Shown here piece after piece: positions 20,042 through 29,805 of a stretch of DNA of 64,000 nucleotides. This stretch comes from Ichthyophis bannanicus (Eukaryota; Chordata; Amphibia; Gymnophiona; Ichthyophiidae): the NCBI GenBank assembly GCA_033557465.1, contig JAWIIG010000039.1, positions 868,001 through 932,000 of the forward strand, given 5' to 3'. Position 1 is the stretch's first letter, and every line of letters begins with the position of its first letter. The notes under the pieces were generated by a model. The model searched no databases. It saw only the letters and a program-made list of their open reading frames with translations, and was not told where the DNA came from. Made by a program: the position numbers and the translations under genes.

Positions 20042-21134
20042 ATGCTTTTTTGTCAACAACAGCCTCTCTGACCTCACCTTTAAACCATGCTGTCAGTTTT
20101 TTTGACTTCCTTCCACTTTTCTTAAAGCGTGGAATAAAGCTGGCTTGGGCTTCCAAGATAGTATTTTTGAACAACACCCAAGCTTGATGTACGTCTTTAA
20201 CCTTTGCAACTGCTCCTTTTAGTTTTTTCTTAACTATTTTCCTCATTTTATCATAGTCTCCCTTTCGAAAGTTAAAAGGTAGTACTGTGGATTTCCTTAC
20301 TATCCCTCCTCCACTAATTAAATCAAAGGTGATCATGCTATGATCACTATTGCCAAGTGGCCCCAACACCCTTATCTCTTGCACTACATCTGGTGTTCCA
20401 CTAAGGACTAGGTCTACTATTGCTTCCCCTCTGGTTGGTTCATGAACCAGCTGCTCCAAGAAGCAGTCATTTATTTCATCTAGAAACTCTATCTCCCTAG
20501 CATGTCCTGCTGTGACACTGACCCAGTCGATACCGGGGTAATTGAAATCACCCATTATTATTACTGCACTGTAACTTTTGCTAGTTTCCTTGATTTCTTT
20601 GAGCATTTCATCATCCATTTGTTCATTCTGGCCAGGCGGACGATAGTACACCCCCACTGCCATCGCCTTCCCCTTTTTACATGGAATTTCAATCCATAGA
20701 GATTCTACAGCAAATTTTGTTTCCTGCAAAACTTTAATCCTTTCTGACTCAATGCCCTCTCTAACATAGAGCGCAACCCCTCCACCAATTTGATCAGCTC
20801 TATCATTACGATACAGTTTGTACCCAGGTATCACAGTGTCCCACTGGTTGTCCTCCTTCCACCATGTCTCTGATATTCCAATCATATCTAACCTCTTGTT
20901 TAGTGCTATATATTCTAACTCTCCCATCTTGTTTTGTAGACTTCTAGCATTTGCATACAAGCATTTTAGAGACTGTATTTTATTCATATTAATTTGGCTA
21001 TTGGTAGACATGGGTAATTTGGGATCTTTAAGCTCTGTCTGCTCCATACTTGAGGGCATTTGGGCTACTTTACTCTTTTTTGGAAGCTCTCTGCTTTTTG
21101 TAGTATCCTTCAAGGATACATTCTTCTGAACCAT
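20042..21134 (-). pseudogene. CR1-AC ORF2, endonuclease half
   Basis: The frame starts at the ATG complementary to 21132-21134 (MVQKNVSLKD) and encodes the N-terminal APE-type endonuclease: YANARSLQNK, SETWWKEDNQWD, YYRPPGQNEQ, GDFNYPGIDW and GNSDHSMITF. All endonuclease motifs look intact, including the Glu lost in CR1-B. The frame stops where CR1-B interrupts; its continuation is at 15218 downwards. Because this half is open for 364 codons it is a good guide to the family's endonuclease. Confidence 0.85.
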
Positions 21135-21164
21135 GCGCTCTTGGGCGACTGTCGGCTTTCCCCT

Positions 21165-21370
21165 ATCATCTAGTTTAAAAGCTGCTCTATCTCCTTTTTA
21201 AAGGTTAATGCCAGCAGCCTGGTTCCATCCCGGTTAAGGTGAAGCCCATCCCTTCAGAAGAGCCCCTCCTTTCCCCAGAATGTTCCCCAGTTCCTAACAA
21301 ATCCAAACCCCTCATCTCTGCACCATTGTCTCATCCACGCATTGAGACTCCGGAGCTCTGCCTGCCTTTT
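21165..21370 (-). pseudogene. CR1-AC ORF1 C-terminal fragment
   Basis: This encodes only the end of the ORF1 esterase-like domain (LNAWMRQWCRDEGFGFVRNW and the GKEGLF block). It begins at the 5' truncation of the element. Confidence 0.7.
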
Positions 21371-21393
21371 GGGTTTAAGGAGAGCTGGTGACA

Positions 21394-22783
21394 ATATACA
21401 TATAGGGCATAACTTATGCACACACAGCTGACCGACATATGTATGTATAGAATATATAGAGATATATACAGACATGAATATATAATTCTGAAGATACCTG
21501 TCTGCAACTAAGCCCCATAAGAATATTCACATGAGAGATGTGAAAGAGGAAGATTCATCTAATAACAAGAAGGTGGAATCTACTTGAAAGATATATAGAA
21601 AATCTATTCCTCTGGGCTAAGAGGGTGCAGGAATGCTATCCAGTAAAATAACCAGGATGGTTGCGTGAAAAAACAGAGGATAATATCAGTCTGTAGAGAG
21701 CAAGGCGGGAGTTCTGTAGAACTCTGACATGGTAATGGACAGAAACGCATAGAAGGAGATACCAGGATGACCCACTGAAGGGACACAGGGGTATTATGCG
21801 TTACTAGTAGAATATGTGCTGTCCATGAGGAGTAGGATAGCATAAGGCCAATCTGTAAAGAAAAAAGGGCTTAATCCCGCAGGATTGGAAAAACTGCGTG
21901 GACATTCACGCAGAAAAAGCCTATATCCTGTATTATAACAGGAGACAAGAGGGTGTGGGAACCCTCACAGTCATGGAAAAGGACTGATAAGCCTTTTCTA
22001 CTATATAGAATAGCCACCAGAGACAAAGTTCAATGCTCTCTAGCAAGGGCCCATAGTAGAAAGCTTCTCTGAAGATTGCAGAGAGCATTATGCAGGAGAA
22101 TTAGGATATAAAACTGACTGTAGGTCAGCTGTGCTGCCACATCCAGGTAAATGGAAATGGCCAGAAAGAAGATAAGGTGAGAAGCCTGAAGTGAGTAGGG
22201 TTATCCAAGATAGATGAGGACTATCTTGGAATCACTTCTAAAGCTAGACAAAAATAGTGTAAGAGAGACTGGAAACTTGTGGGAAGTACCAGTAGTTCAG
22301 TCAGTAGAACTCCTGCATGAACAGTGCTGAACAAGACAGCAGAGAGAATGTTCCTGTGTGCAACAGAGAGAAACAGACCAAAGGAGAGGAGTATTCCTGT
22401 CCCTGTCTGACAGCTGTCCAGAGAAGTTATTCTAGGAAAATTTTCTATACTGGAATGACCAGTATGGTACCACTCATTCAGGGGAACCCCCTGGATGAGA
22501 GGGTACAGAAAAAACATGTAATTGAAGGGTGACTTACCATATGGTGTCAGCTGAAGGAAAAAATGTCCATGGTGGGACAGGAACTATCATGGGATAGTTG
22601 TTAACTTCTCTTCTTGGTAGGAAGAAAGAGGAGAAATCTGTAACCCATGGACAAGAATATCCTGACAGCTTAGCTTATCCTGAAGAAAGGAAAGCACATG
22701 TAGAACTTTAAAGAAAAAAAAACAGTGAACAAACTTCTGCTAAGAAGAAGTAAACTGTAGGTTGTTGGGTATGCTGAGACTGG
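21394..22783 (-). other. Degenerate DIRS-2 pol remnant
   Basis: The TA-rich microsatellite continues to about 21480. Further on, the stretch around 22035-22095 (AATGCTCTCTAGCAAGGGCC) is similar to the RNase H region of DIRS-3 (46060-46110), so this is decayed DIRS pol in the antisense direction. No open frame of value remains, and the reverse transcriptase core is not readable. Confidence 0.5.
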
Positions 22784-24730
22784 CTAGAGTTTGGATTCTT
22801 CAGACCAGGACAAGGTGTCTCCTTGCTTGGGTACATCTGGATGATGGGCAGGAGAAGAGTGAAACCTTCTTTTCTTAGGGAAAGAAGGTTTGGTAGGACA
22901 TTTCCTACCTCCTGGGGAAGAAGGCGGCTTAGGATGGTCCCTAGAACTAGGGAAGTCAGTGGAGCAATGAGCCCCCTGACGTAAAGCCTCTTTATTGAAG
23001 AGATTTTCTCCAGTACAAGGAGAATTACCCAGTGTGTGTTGTGCCCATCTGCTCAAGTCTGAAGCTTGGAGCCAGGCTCTACGACGTGCTCCTATGGCAA
23101 TAGCAGAGGATCTGCGAACAGACTCAAAAGAGTCTAGAGAAGCACGAGAAAGAAACCAAGAGATGTTTTGGCTATGACTAAGAAGCAAGGAATAGTCTGA
23201 AGCCTTAGGTTCTGATAGAAAAGGAGTCAAAAGAGATAATTTCTTTGTGACCTCCTGGAGAGATAGACTCATATAAAAAATATAAGAGATAATCCTTGAT
23301 GCCAGCATAGATGTTTGGAAGGCTTGACGTCCAAAGGCATCCAGTGCTTTAGATGCACGACCTGGCGGATAAGAAGAATGCTTCTTCTTGCTTTTTACCT
23401 TCCTCATTGCTGATTCCACTACAATGGAATGATGGGGAAGTTGAGTTTTTTGAAAGCCTGGAGAGGGGGGCACCTGATACAGAACATCAGTTGCAGTAGA
23501 AGGTGAGGGAACCCTTAAAGGGGATTCCCACATTCTCAAAAGAAGATCCTGCAAAGAATGATGTAAAGGAAGCATTATATTTTCCTTTTCTGCAGGAGAA
23601 CCTCGAGTAGGATCACAGCCAGGGATAGGAATGGCAAGAAAGGTTGCTATGTCAAGGAGAAATCTCTGAAAAGAGGGATCTCCAATGGGAACTATCCCTG
23701 GGTAGGCTAATGTTGAAGGAGCAGCCTGAGCACCAGAAGATGTATTGGTCTGGTGCCGAAAAAGAATCCCACTAGATGGATAGTGGTACTGGCAGACACA
23801 ATTAGAGGCAGTCAGCATTGCATCGTCCATGCCAGGTATCGATTTCAAACTAGGCATAGAAAGGATCGATGGTACCGATGTAACTGCAGGAACCGACATC
23901 GATACCGATACCGGTAGCTGAGTCGGAACAAGAGACGATAACGCTCTCGAAACAGTCATCGGAGGCTGCTCAAGCGATACCGAGGGAACCAGAAGCGCTT
24001 GGTGAATATCCTCGGTACTGCGTATCCGGAACCGATACGGGTCGGTTCCGAGACGCGTCGGTACCCAGTCATCTAGACTAGAAATCGATTCCAGACTCGG
24101 CATCGAAGGGAGCGAGTCTATCGATGCATGTCTAGAGGGTACCGATGTCGGTGGTGGTATCGGCGCCGATACAGGAAAGCCAATCTTGGCCATATCGATC
24201 GGTCCCGAAGGTACCGAGGAAGCCAGATGACGATCCCTGGTGAAGAGTGGATCACTCAACACCGGTGCCGACGCCGGGGTACCGGTACCGCTCGAAGCGG
24301 ATGCCACCACCAAGCATGGCTCAGGTATGTTCTGTGAGGGGTGAGCCCCAGGAACAACCTGAAACCCCTGAAATGCTTTGGAGCCCAGAGACTCCCGCCG
24401 GGGTTTTAATGCCAATGGGGTCTTGAGGGCAAGGCCGGAGCCGTCATCATGCTTGGTATGAGACTTACCACTCAAGGATTGGCTAGTCTTAACAGACTGT
24501 TTGTGGGTTACCTGATCCTGAAGAGAAGAAAAGGCCGGTGCCCTCACTCCGGGAGGGAAAACGGTATCGAGGGAAACTCGAAAGAGAGAAGTTCTTCTCA
24601 CAGTTTTGTAGCCTGATTGATCAGGGGAAAAAGGGTCAGGACCCAAACAGGTTAGACACCAGGCATTGGAGTCTAAAAAGAACGCTGTGTTTCCACAGTA
24701 AAGGCACTTCTTAGGAGAAGAAGGCTCCAT
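22784..24730 (-). CDS. DIRS-2 gag-like protein
   Basis: The ATG at 24728-24730 (MEPSSPKKCLYCG) is preferred to the longer upstream extension because it starts just before a C-x2-C-x12-C-x2-C motif (CLYCG ... WCLTC). That motif also opens the gag of DIRS-3 and DIRS-4. The protein is 648 residues. Residues 100-350 are Ser/Pro/Val-rich and repetitive (VPSILSMPSLKSIPGMDD). The C-terminal part (SAIAIGARRRAWLQASDLSRW) corresponds to the helical core of the other DIRS gags. The whole frame is open although the rest of the element is ruined. DIRS gag function is thought to be RNA packaging; here it is by analogy. Confidence 0.65.
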   Translation of the reverse strand: MEPSSPKKCLYCGNTAFFLDSNAWCLTCLGPDPFSPDQSGYKTVRRTSLFRVSLDTVFPPGVRAPAFSSLQDQVTHKQSVKTSQSLSGKSHTKHDDGSGLALKTPLALKPRRESLGSKAFQGFQVVPGAHPSQNIPEPCLVVASASSGTGTPASAPVLSDPLFTRDRHLASSVPSGPIDMAKIGFPVSAPIPPPTSVPSRHASIDSLPSMPSLESISSLDDWVPTRLGTDPYRFRIRSTEDIHQALLVPSVSLEQPPMTVSRALSSLVPTQLPVSVSMSVPAVTSVPSILSMPSLKSIPGMDDAMLTASNCVCQYHYPSSGILFRHQTNTSSGAQAAPSTLAYPGIVPIGDPSFQRFLLDIATFLAIPIPGCDPTRGSPAEKENIMLPLHHSLQDLLLRMWESPLRVPSPSTATDVLYQVPPSPGFQKTQLPHHSIVVESAMRKVKSKKKHSSYPPGRASKALDAFGRQAFQTSMLASRIISYIFYMSLSLQEVTKKLSLLTPFLSEPKASDYSLLLSHSQNISWFLSRASLDSFESVRRSSAIAIGARRRAWLQASDLSRWAQHTLGNSPCTGENLFNKEALRQGAHCSTDFPSSRDHPKPPSSPGGRKCPTKPSFPKKRRFHSSPAHHPDVPKQGDTLSWSEESKL

Positions 24731-24944
24731 GATGGAGAGGCCTTGCAGGCACAAAAAAATTAAGACAGAAACTGAGGGAAAAATCTCCCTGAGTTTAAGA
24801 AAAAGAAAAGAAGAACCCACCGGCGGTACCGGTGCTGGCGGGAAAAACAGCCGCGACCACAAGAAAACAAGAAATAAAGAATTTAAGAGAAACGTTTCTG
24901 CGGTGACAGGAGGACGTCCTGCCGGCTCCGCGGAAAAACAAAAA

Positions 24945-25095
24945 CTGAGGAGAGGCAGTGGAAAAGGCGGGAAGGCAGTGCGCAGGATGCTCCCAAAAGC
25001 TTTCTGATTGGATGCTGGGGAGCATTCCCGTGCAGGCTCCGTCGGTACCGACGTACCCATATGTGAAGACTCATTCCTGCTTGTTCCTGGAGATA
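24945..25095. repeat. Right terminal inverted repeat of DIRS-2
   Basis: Complement of 6351-6540: TTCTGATTGGATGCTGGGGA, then the palindrome CGTCGGTACCGACG near 25040, ending at CTTGTTCCTGGAGATA. LTR-alpha resumes directly after. Confidence 0.8.
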
Positions 25096-25537
25096 TAATA
25101 GAAACTCAGCAAATATTATAAGTGTAACTAATCATCTTGTACTTCATGGCAGAAATATAGCGACACCTACTGTGTCTAGTGAATAGAGTTATAACCTTGT
25201 AACGTCTGCAGTCTCATGTTGTTTGGCAAAGACATCAGCATATTCTATTTCAGATTTTGTGCTTATGTAACATAAATATCACCAGATGTTGATTAAAAAT
25301 TAACTGTGTCAGCTGATAATCCTCAATAAAAACTGGAACTCTGGCTGAGAAATCTCTGAACGGAGAAAGGACAGAAGGCCTGATTTTGGCACGCTGCCTC
25401 CCTTCATCAGAGCTCTGGGATAATTAATTAAATAATTGTGTCTCTTATCTTTCCTTCCTGTTAGAAGGTTTCAGATAATTAACTAAAGAATGCAGGTTCA
25501 TTTGAAGGAGGGCAGGCCCTGAGGTGAGGGTTCAACA

Positions 25538-26411
25538 AATAGCTCAACCAGAGCTCTGTGATCCTCAGTCTTGAAGGACTAGAAAAGGGGACTGTTACTT
25601 CTGGAGAGAGATCTGCAATTGTGAGTATATACTTCTGGGAATTTTCTGAAAGGAATTATTTGTATTAAAGCTAATTAATCTGTGAACCCACTATTTTTTG
25701 TTAAATCAGTCAGGGCCTAGTAGCAGCAGTTTAAGTCTAAATTTAAAACAAAGAAGAGAGCTTTCTGGTTACATTTCATAGCCAGCAGAGAACTTGTAGT
25801 TTAAATTGAAAAGTCACTCAGGGCCTAGTATCAGCAAAGTACCTTAAATTTAAAACACAGAAGAGAGCTTTCTGGTTAAATTTGGAACCCAGCAGAGAGC
25901 TTGCAGTTTAAATTTAATAGTCACTCAGGACCTAGCATCAACAAAGAACTTTTAGTTTAAATTTAAAACACAGAAGAGAGCTTTCTGGTTAAATTTGGAA
26001 CCCAGCAGAGAGCTTGTAGTTTAAATTTCATAATACGTTAGAGCCTAGCAGCAGCAAAAATCTATAATTTAAATCAAATCAGAATATAGCTTACCTCAGC
26101 AGCACAAGAGAGAGTACTGTGTAGCAGCCCTCTTTTAATAAGTGTTATTTCCCTCCCTCCCTCCGCAACACCCACCCACGCCTAGGATAATCGTAGCTTT
26201 ATAGGTACTTACACATCTTAAAAGACAGGAGGTGCTCTCAGGTGAAGCTCGTTACCCAAATCAGTCATACACTAAGGACCTGAGATTAATTAAGCTTCAG
26301 GTGAACAAGGTATATTAAACGTATTAGGTACAGTTTTATTAGTATAAATATCCATAGCAACCCTTAGTAAGTTAAGAACTTAAAAGATATAAACACAAAC
26401 TTAAAACTAAG
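25538..26411 (+). repeat. CR1-E 5' UTR, last monomer and leader
   Basis: The AATAG duplication is followed by the rest of monomer 2 and a complete third monomer (TCTTGAAGGACTAGAAAAGG). It leads into ORF1 with the same CCCTCCCTCC leader as CR1-B and CR1-D. Confidence 0.75.
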
Positions 26412-27332
26412 ATGCAGACAGCAGTCCAGCAGCGAGATGGGTCCTTTCCAGTCTTTTGCATTGAGTGTCACATGTATGATTTTCTCCCAGATGGTGAGAG
26501 GTCTTACATTTGCACTAGGTGCAAGGAGCTCTTTGCTCTCAGGGAACGAGTCCGTTCTCTAGAGGCTAGAGTAGCAGACTTGGAAAACATAAGAAAGACA
26601 GAGAGGTACATAGATGAGACCTACAGGGATATAGTCCTGAAGTCCCACCTCCAGTCTGGCAGTATCCCTGTTACCATGGAGGAGAGAGGTCACGTGAAAG
26701 GAGAGCATCACCCTGGTGTGGCAGGAAGTGATCCTGTAACTAGGACCTGTCCTCCAGGTGATGTAAAACCCTCTCACACTGAGGAGGTTTCTCCAGGGCC
26801 ATGTGCCCATGAGGGAAGGGTTAGGACAGCCGTTATAGTTGGTGATTCGATCATTAGGCATGTAGATAGCTGGGTGGCTGGTGCACGTGAGGATCGCCTG
26901 GTAACATGCCTGCCTGGTGCGAAGGTAGCAGACCTCACGCGCCACCTAGATAAGGTCTTAGATAGTGCTGGAGAGGAGTCTGCTGTCTTGGTACATGTCG
27001 GTACCAATGACATAGGAAAATGTGGTAGGGAGGTCCTGGAGGCTAAATTTAGGCTTTTAGGTAGGAAGTTGTGATCCAGAACTTCCAGGGTAGCATTCTC
27101 TAAAATGCTTCCCGTTCCACGTGCAGGACCCAAATGGCAGGCAGAGCTCTGGAGTCTCAATGCGTGGATGAGACAATGGTGCAGAGATGAGGGTTTTGGA
27201 TTTGTTAGGAACTGGGGAACATTCTGGGGAAAGGAGGGGCTCTTCCGAAGGGATGGGCTTCACCTTAACTGGTATGGAACCAGGCTGCTGGCATTAACCT
27301 TTAAAAAGGAGACAGAGCAGCTTTTAAACTAG
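26412..27332 (+). pseudogene. CR1-E ORF1: zinc-finger plus SGNH-esterase-like protein
   Basis: The N-terminal CIECHMYDF/CTRCKEL zinc-binding pair is followed by a coiled-coil-like segment and the SGNH domain. Block I is intact here (VGDSIIRHVDSW), as is block III (VHVGTNDIGK). A TGA at 27072-27074 (TTGTGATCC where CR1-B has TTGAAATCC) ends the first frame after GRKL. The rest, with RRDGLHLNWYGTRLLAL (block V), is at 27105-27332 in the same element. A single short disruption therefore separates all three catalytic blocks from a complete protein. Confidence 0.8.
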
Positions 27333-27996
27333 ATAATAGGGGAAAGCTGACAGACGCCCAAGAGCGGATGGTTCGGAAGAATATATCCTTGAAGGATACT
27401 ACCAAAAGCAGAGAGGTTCCAAAAAAGAGTAAAGTAGCCCAAATGCCCTCGAGTATGGATCAGACAGAGCTTAAAGATCCCAAATTACCCCTGTCTACCA
27501 ATAGCCAAATTAATATGAATAAAATTAAGTCTCTTAAATGCTTGTATGCAAATGCTAGAAGTCTAAAAAATAAGATGGGAGAGTTAGAATATATAGCACT
27601 AAATGAGAGGTTAGATATGATTGGAATATCAGAGACATGGTGGAAGGAGGACAACCAGTGGGACACTGTGATACCTGGGTACAAACTATATTGTAATGAT
27701 AGAGCTGATCAAATTGGTAGAGGCGTTGCGCTCTATGTTAGAGAGGGCACTGAGTCAGAAAGGATTAAAGTTTTGCAGGAAACAAAATTTGCTGTAGAAT
27801 CTCTATGGATTGAAATTCCATGTAAAAAGGGGAAGGCGATGGCAGTAGGGGTTTTCTATCGACCGCCTGGTCAGAATGAACAAATGGATGATGAAATGCT
27901 CAAAGAAATCAAGGAAGCTAACAAACGTTACAGCGCAGTAATAATAATGGGTGATTTCAATTACCCCGGTATCGACTGGGTGAGTGTCACGTCATG

Positions 27997-28405
27997 TTAT
28001 CCCTAAAGCAGCGACAAAATGCCTATCAACGACATCTAACAGGGCCTTCAGATTCTATGCCCCCAAGTGCTGGAATGCCCTACCCCCAGAGATTCGTGCT
28101 ATCACTGATCTATCCCTTTTTAGAAAGGCTCTCAAATCCCACCTTTTCCCCCAATATTACTTGACCAGCTAACCAATCTCGATCCTTACCCTATAACTAA
28201 TAACAACTTCTGTTGTGTATACTTGTAAATACTCATGTAAATAGTTGCAGAAATGCCGTCCCATGTTTTATCCAAGTTCTCTGACCTTGTTCTCTGTAAA
28301 ACCAAACAGTTTGTTGTTCTGGTCTGTTGTTATATTGTGAACCGCGCTGATGCTGAATAGAGCGGTATATAAGAGCTTGTAATAAATAAATAAATAAATG
28401 TTAGG
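27997..28405 (+). mobile_element. L2-type LINE 3' end inserted in CR1-E
   Basis: It is flanked by the 15-bp direct repeat GAGTGTCACGTCATG (27982-27996 and 28406-28420). It encodes the ORF2 C-terminus (FYAPKCWNALPPEIRAI, FRKALKSHLF) and ends with the GAACCGCGCTGATGCTGAAT tail and AAATAAATAAAT. Heavily 5' truncated. Confidence 0.9.
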
Positions 28406-29509
28406 GAGTGTCACGTCATGCTAGGGAGATAAAGTTCCTAGATGAAATAAATGACTGCTTCTTGGAGCAGTTGGTTCATGAACTGATCAGAGGGGAAGCC
28501 ATACCAGATCTAGTGCAAGAGATAAGGTGTTGGGGCCACTTTGCAATAGTGATCATAGCATGATCGCCTTTGATTTAATTAGTGAAGGAGGGATAGTAAG
28601 GAAAGCCACAGTACTACCTTTTAACTTTCGAAAGGGAGACTATGATAAAATGAGGAAAATAGTTAAGAACAAGCTAAAAGGAGCAGTTGCAAAGGTTAAA
28701 GACTTACATCAAGCTTGGGTGTTGTTGAAAAATACTATCTTGGAAGCCCAGGCCAGCTGTATTCCACGCTTTAAGAAAAGTGGAAGGAAGTCCAAAAAAC
28801 TGCCAGCATGGTTTAAAGGTGAGGTCAGAGAGGCTGTTGTTGCCAAAAAAGCATCTTTCAGGAAATGGAAAAAAGAGCCAAACGACGAAACCTGGAAACA
28901 GCACAAGCACTGGCAAGTCAAATGCAAAGGGCAAAGGGAGAATTTGAGAAGAAGCTTGCTGCGGAAGCAAAAATGCGAAATAAAGACTTTTTCAGGTACA
29001 TTCTTAGCAAAAAACCTGTGAGAGAATCAGTTGGTCCATTAGATGATAGAGGGGTTGAAGGGGCACTAAGAGGCGACAAGGCGATAGCGGAGAGGCTGAA
29101 TGAATTCTTTGCTTCGGTCTTTACTGAGAAAAATGTAGGGATGTTACCCATGACTGAAGTGGTATTTAAAGGTGCGGAAGAATTGAAGGAAATATCGATA
29201 CATCGGGAAGATGTATTACAACTATTAGATAAACTGAAGAGTAGCAAATCACCTGGGCTGGATGATATTCATTCAAGGGTGTTGAAAGAACTGAAATGTG
29301 AGATTGCAGACCTGCTATTAGTAATCTGTGAACTATCATTAAAATCATCTCTAATACCTGAAGATTGGAGGATCGCCAATGTAATGCAATGCAATGTGTG
29401 CCTTCGAGGAAACTACAGATGGTGAGCCTGACGTCAGTACCGGGAAAAATGGTAGAAACCAACATAAAGAATAAAATTACTCAGCATGGAAATAGTCATG
29501 GCCTAATGG

Positions 29510-29805
29510 AGTGGAGGAGCGGCCTAGTGGTTGGGGCAAGGTACTTCAGACCGGAAGGTCGGGGGTTCAAATCCCACTAGAGGACAGCAAACTTGGGCCG
29601 GAAGGACTGGGGTTTCTAGTCCCACAGGTGCTCCTTGTGGTCTTGGGCAAGCCACTTAACCCTCCATAGTCCATGTTCCCTGTAAAATAGTTATCTCCAA
29701 GTTATAATGCCCTGTTCAATTTAATTTCAGTTTGTTCAATGTAAACCGCACTGATGCAGAATAGCGCGGTATATAAGAGAATGTAAATAAATAAAATAAA
29801 ATAAA
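29510..29805 (+). mobile_element. tRNA-derived SINE inserted in CR1-E
   Basis: It is flanked by TAATGG (29504-29509 and 29806-29811). The head GGCCTAGTGGTTGGGG and the B box GGGGGTTCAAATCCC are followed by the L2-like tail GTAAACCGCACTGATGCAGA and (AAATA)n. The empty site is preserved in CR1-B and CR1-D. Confidence 0.9.

Larger units (their letters stand above)
13155..21370 (-). mobile_element. CR1-AC: antisense CR1 LINE, 5' truncated, split by CR1-B
   Basis: The 3' part is at 13155-15218, beginning with ACATAAGA octamers. The 5' part is at 20042-21370 and ends inside ORF1. The two halves meet precisely when CR1-B (15219-20041) is removed: the ORF2 frame runs from ...VVDKKA into SFRKWKKEPNDETW. 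ATG is repeated on both sides of CR1-B. CR1-AC itself lies in the Gypsy 3' LTR with the GGGTT duplication. Confidence 0.85.
7430..21393 (+). mobile_element. Gypsy-type LTR retrotransposon lacking RT and RNase H
   Basis: Two near-identical LTRs (7430-8702 and 11901-13154 plus 21371-21393) flank gag-protease and integrase. The 3' LTR is split by CR1-AC. The flanks are both ATAT-rich, so a short target duplication is plausible but cannot be fixed. Internal DNA is only about 3.2 kb, and no reverse transcriptase or RNase H motif is present. Confidence 0.85.
6351..25095 (-). mobile_element. DIRS-2: DIRS-type retrotransposon, internally deleted and split by a Gypsy element
   Basis: Inverted termini lie at 6351-6540 and 24945-25095, and an internal complementary region at 6620-6716 joins the complements of both outer ends, the hallmark of DIRS elements. 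Gag lies at the right (22784-24730, minus). The pol part is only a degenerate remnant, and no tyrosine recombinase is readable between the internal region and the Gypsy insertion. The element sits inside LTR-alpha. It looks non-autonomous. Confidence 0.75.
5828..25537 (+). mobile_element. LTR-alpha: solo LTR, split by DIRS-2
   Basis: It starts TGTGGAAAAGG, ends GGTTCAACA, and is flanked by the direct repeat AATAG (5823-5827 and 25538-25542). The two halves are 5828-6350 and 25096-25537, about 965 bp in total. The right half contains CCTCAATAAAAACTGGAACT followed by a U5-like CTGCCTCCCTTCATCAG. The 5-bp duplication and TG...CA ends fit a Gypsy or retroviral LTR; the family is unassigned. Its first 70 codons are open (see the CDS at 5828-6037). 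Confidence 0.75.

Noticed and set aside
24128..25007. Plus-strand frames opposite the DIRS-2 gag
   Set aside because: They are antisense shadows of the gag repeat region and lack any motif.
29510..29585. tRNA gene with A and B boxes
   Set aside because: It is the head of a SINE with an L2-like tail and target duplications, not a folded functional tRNA.
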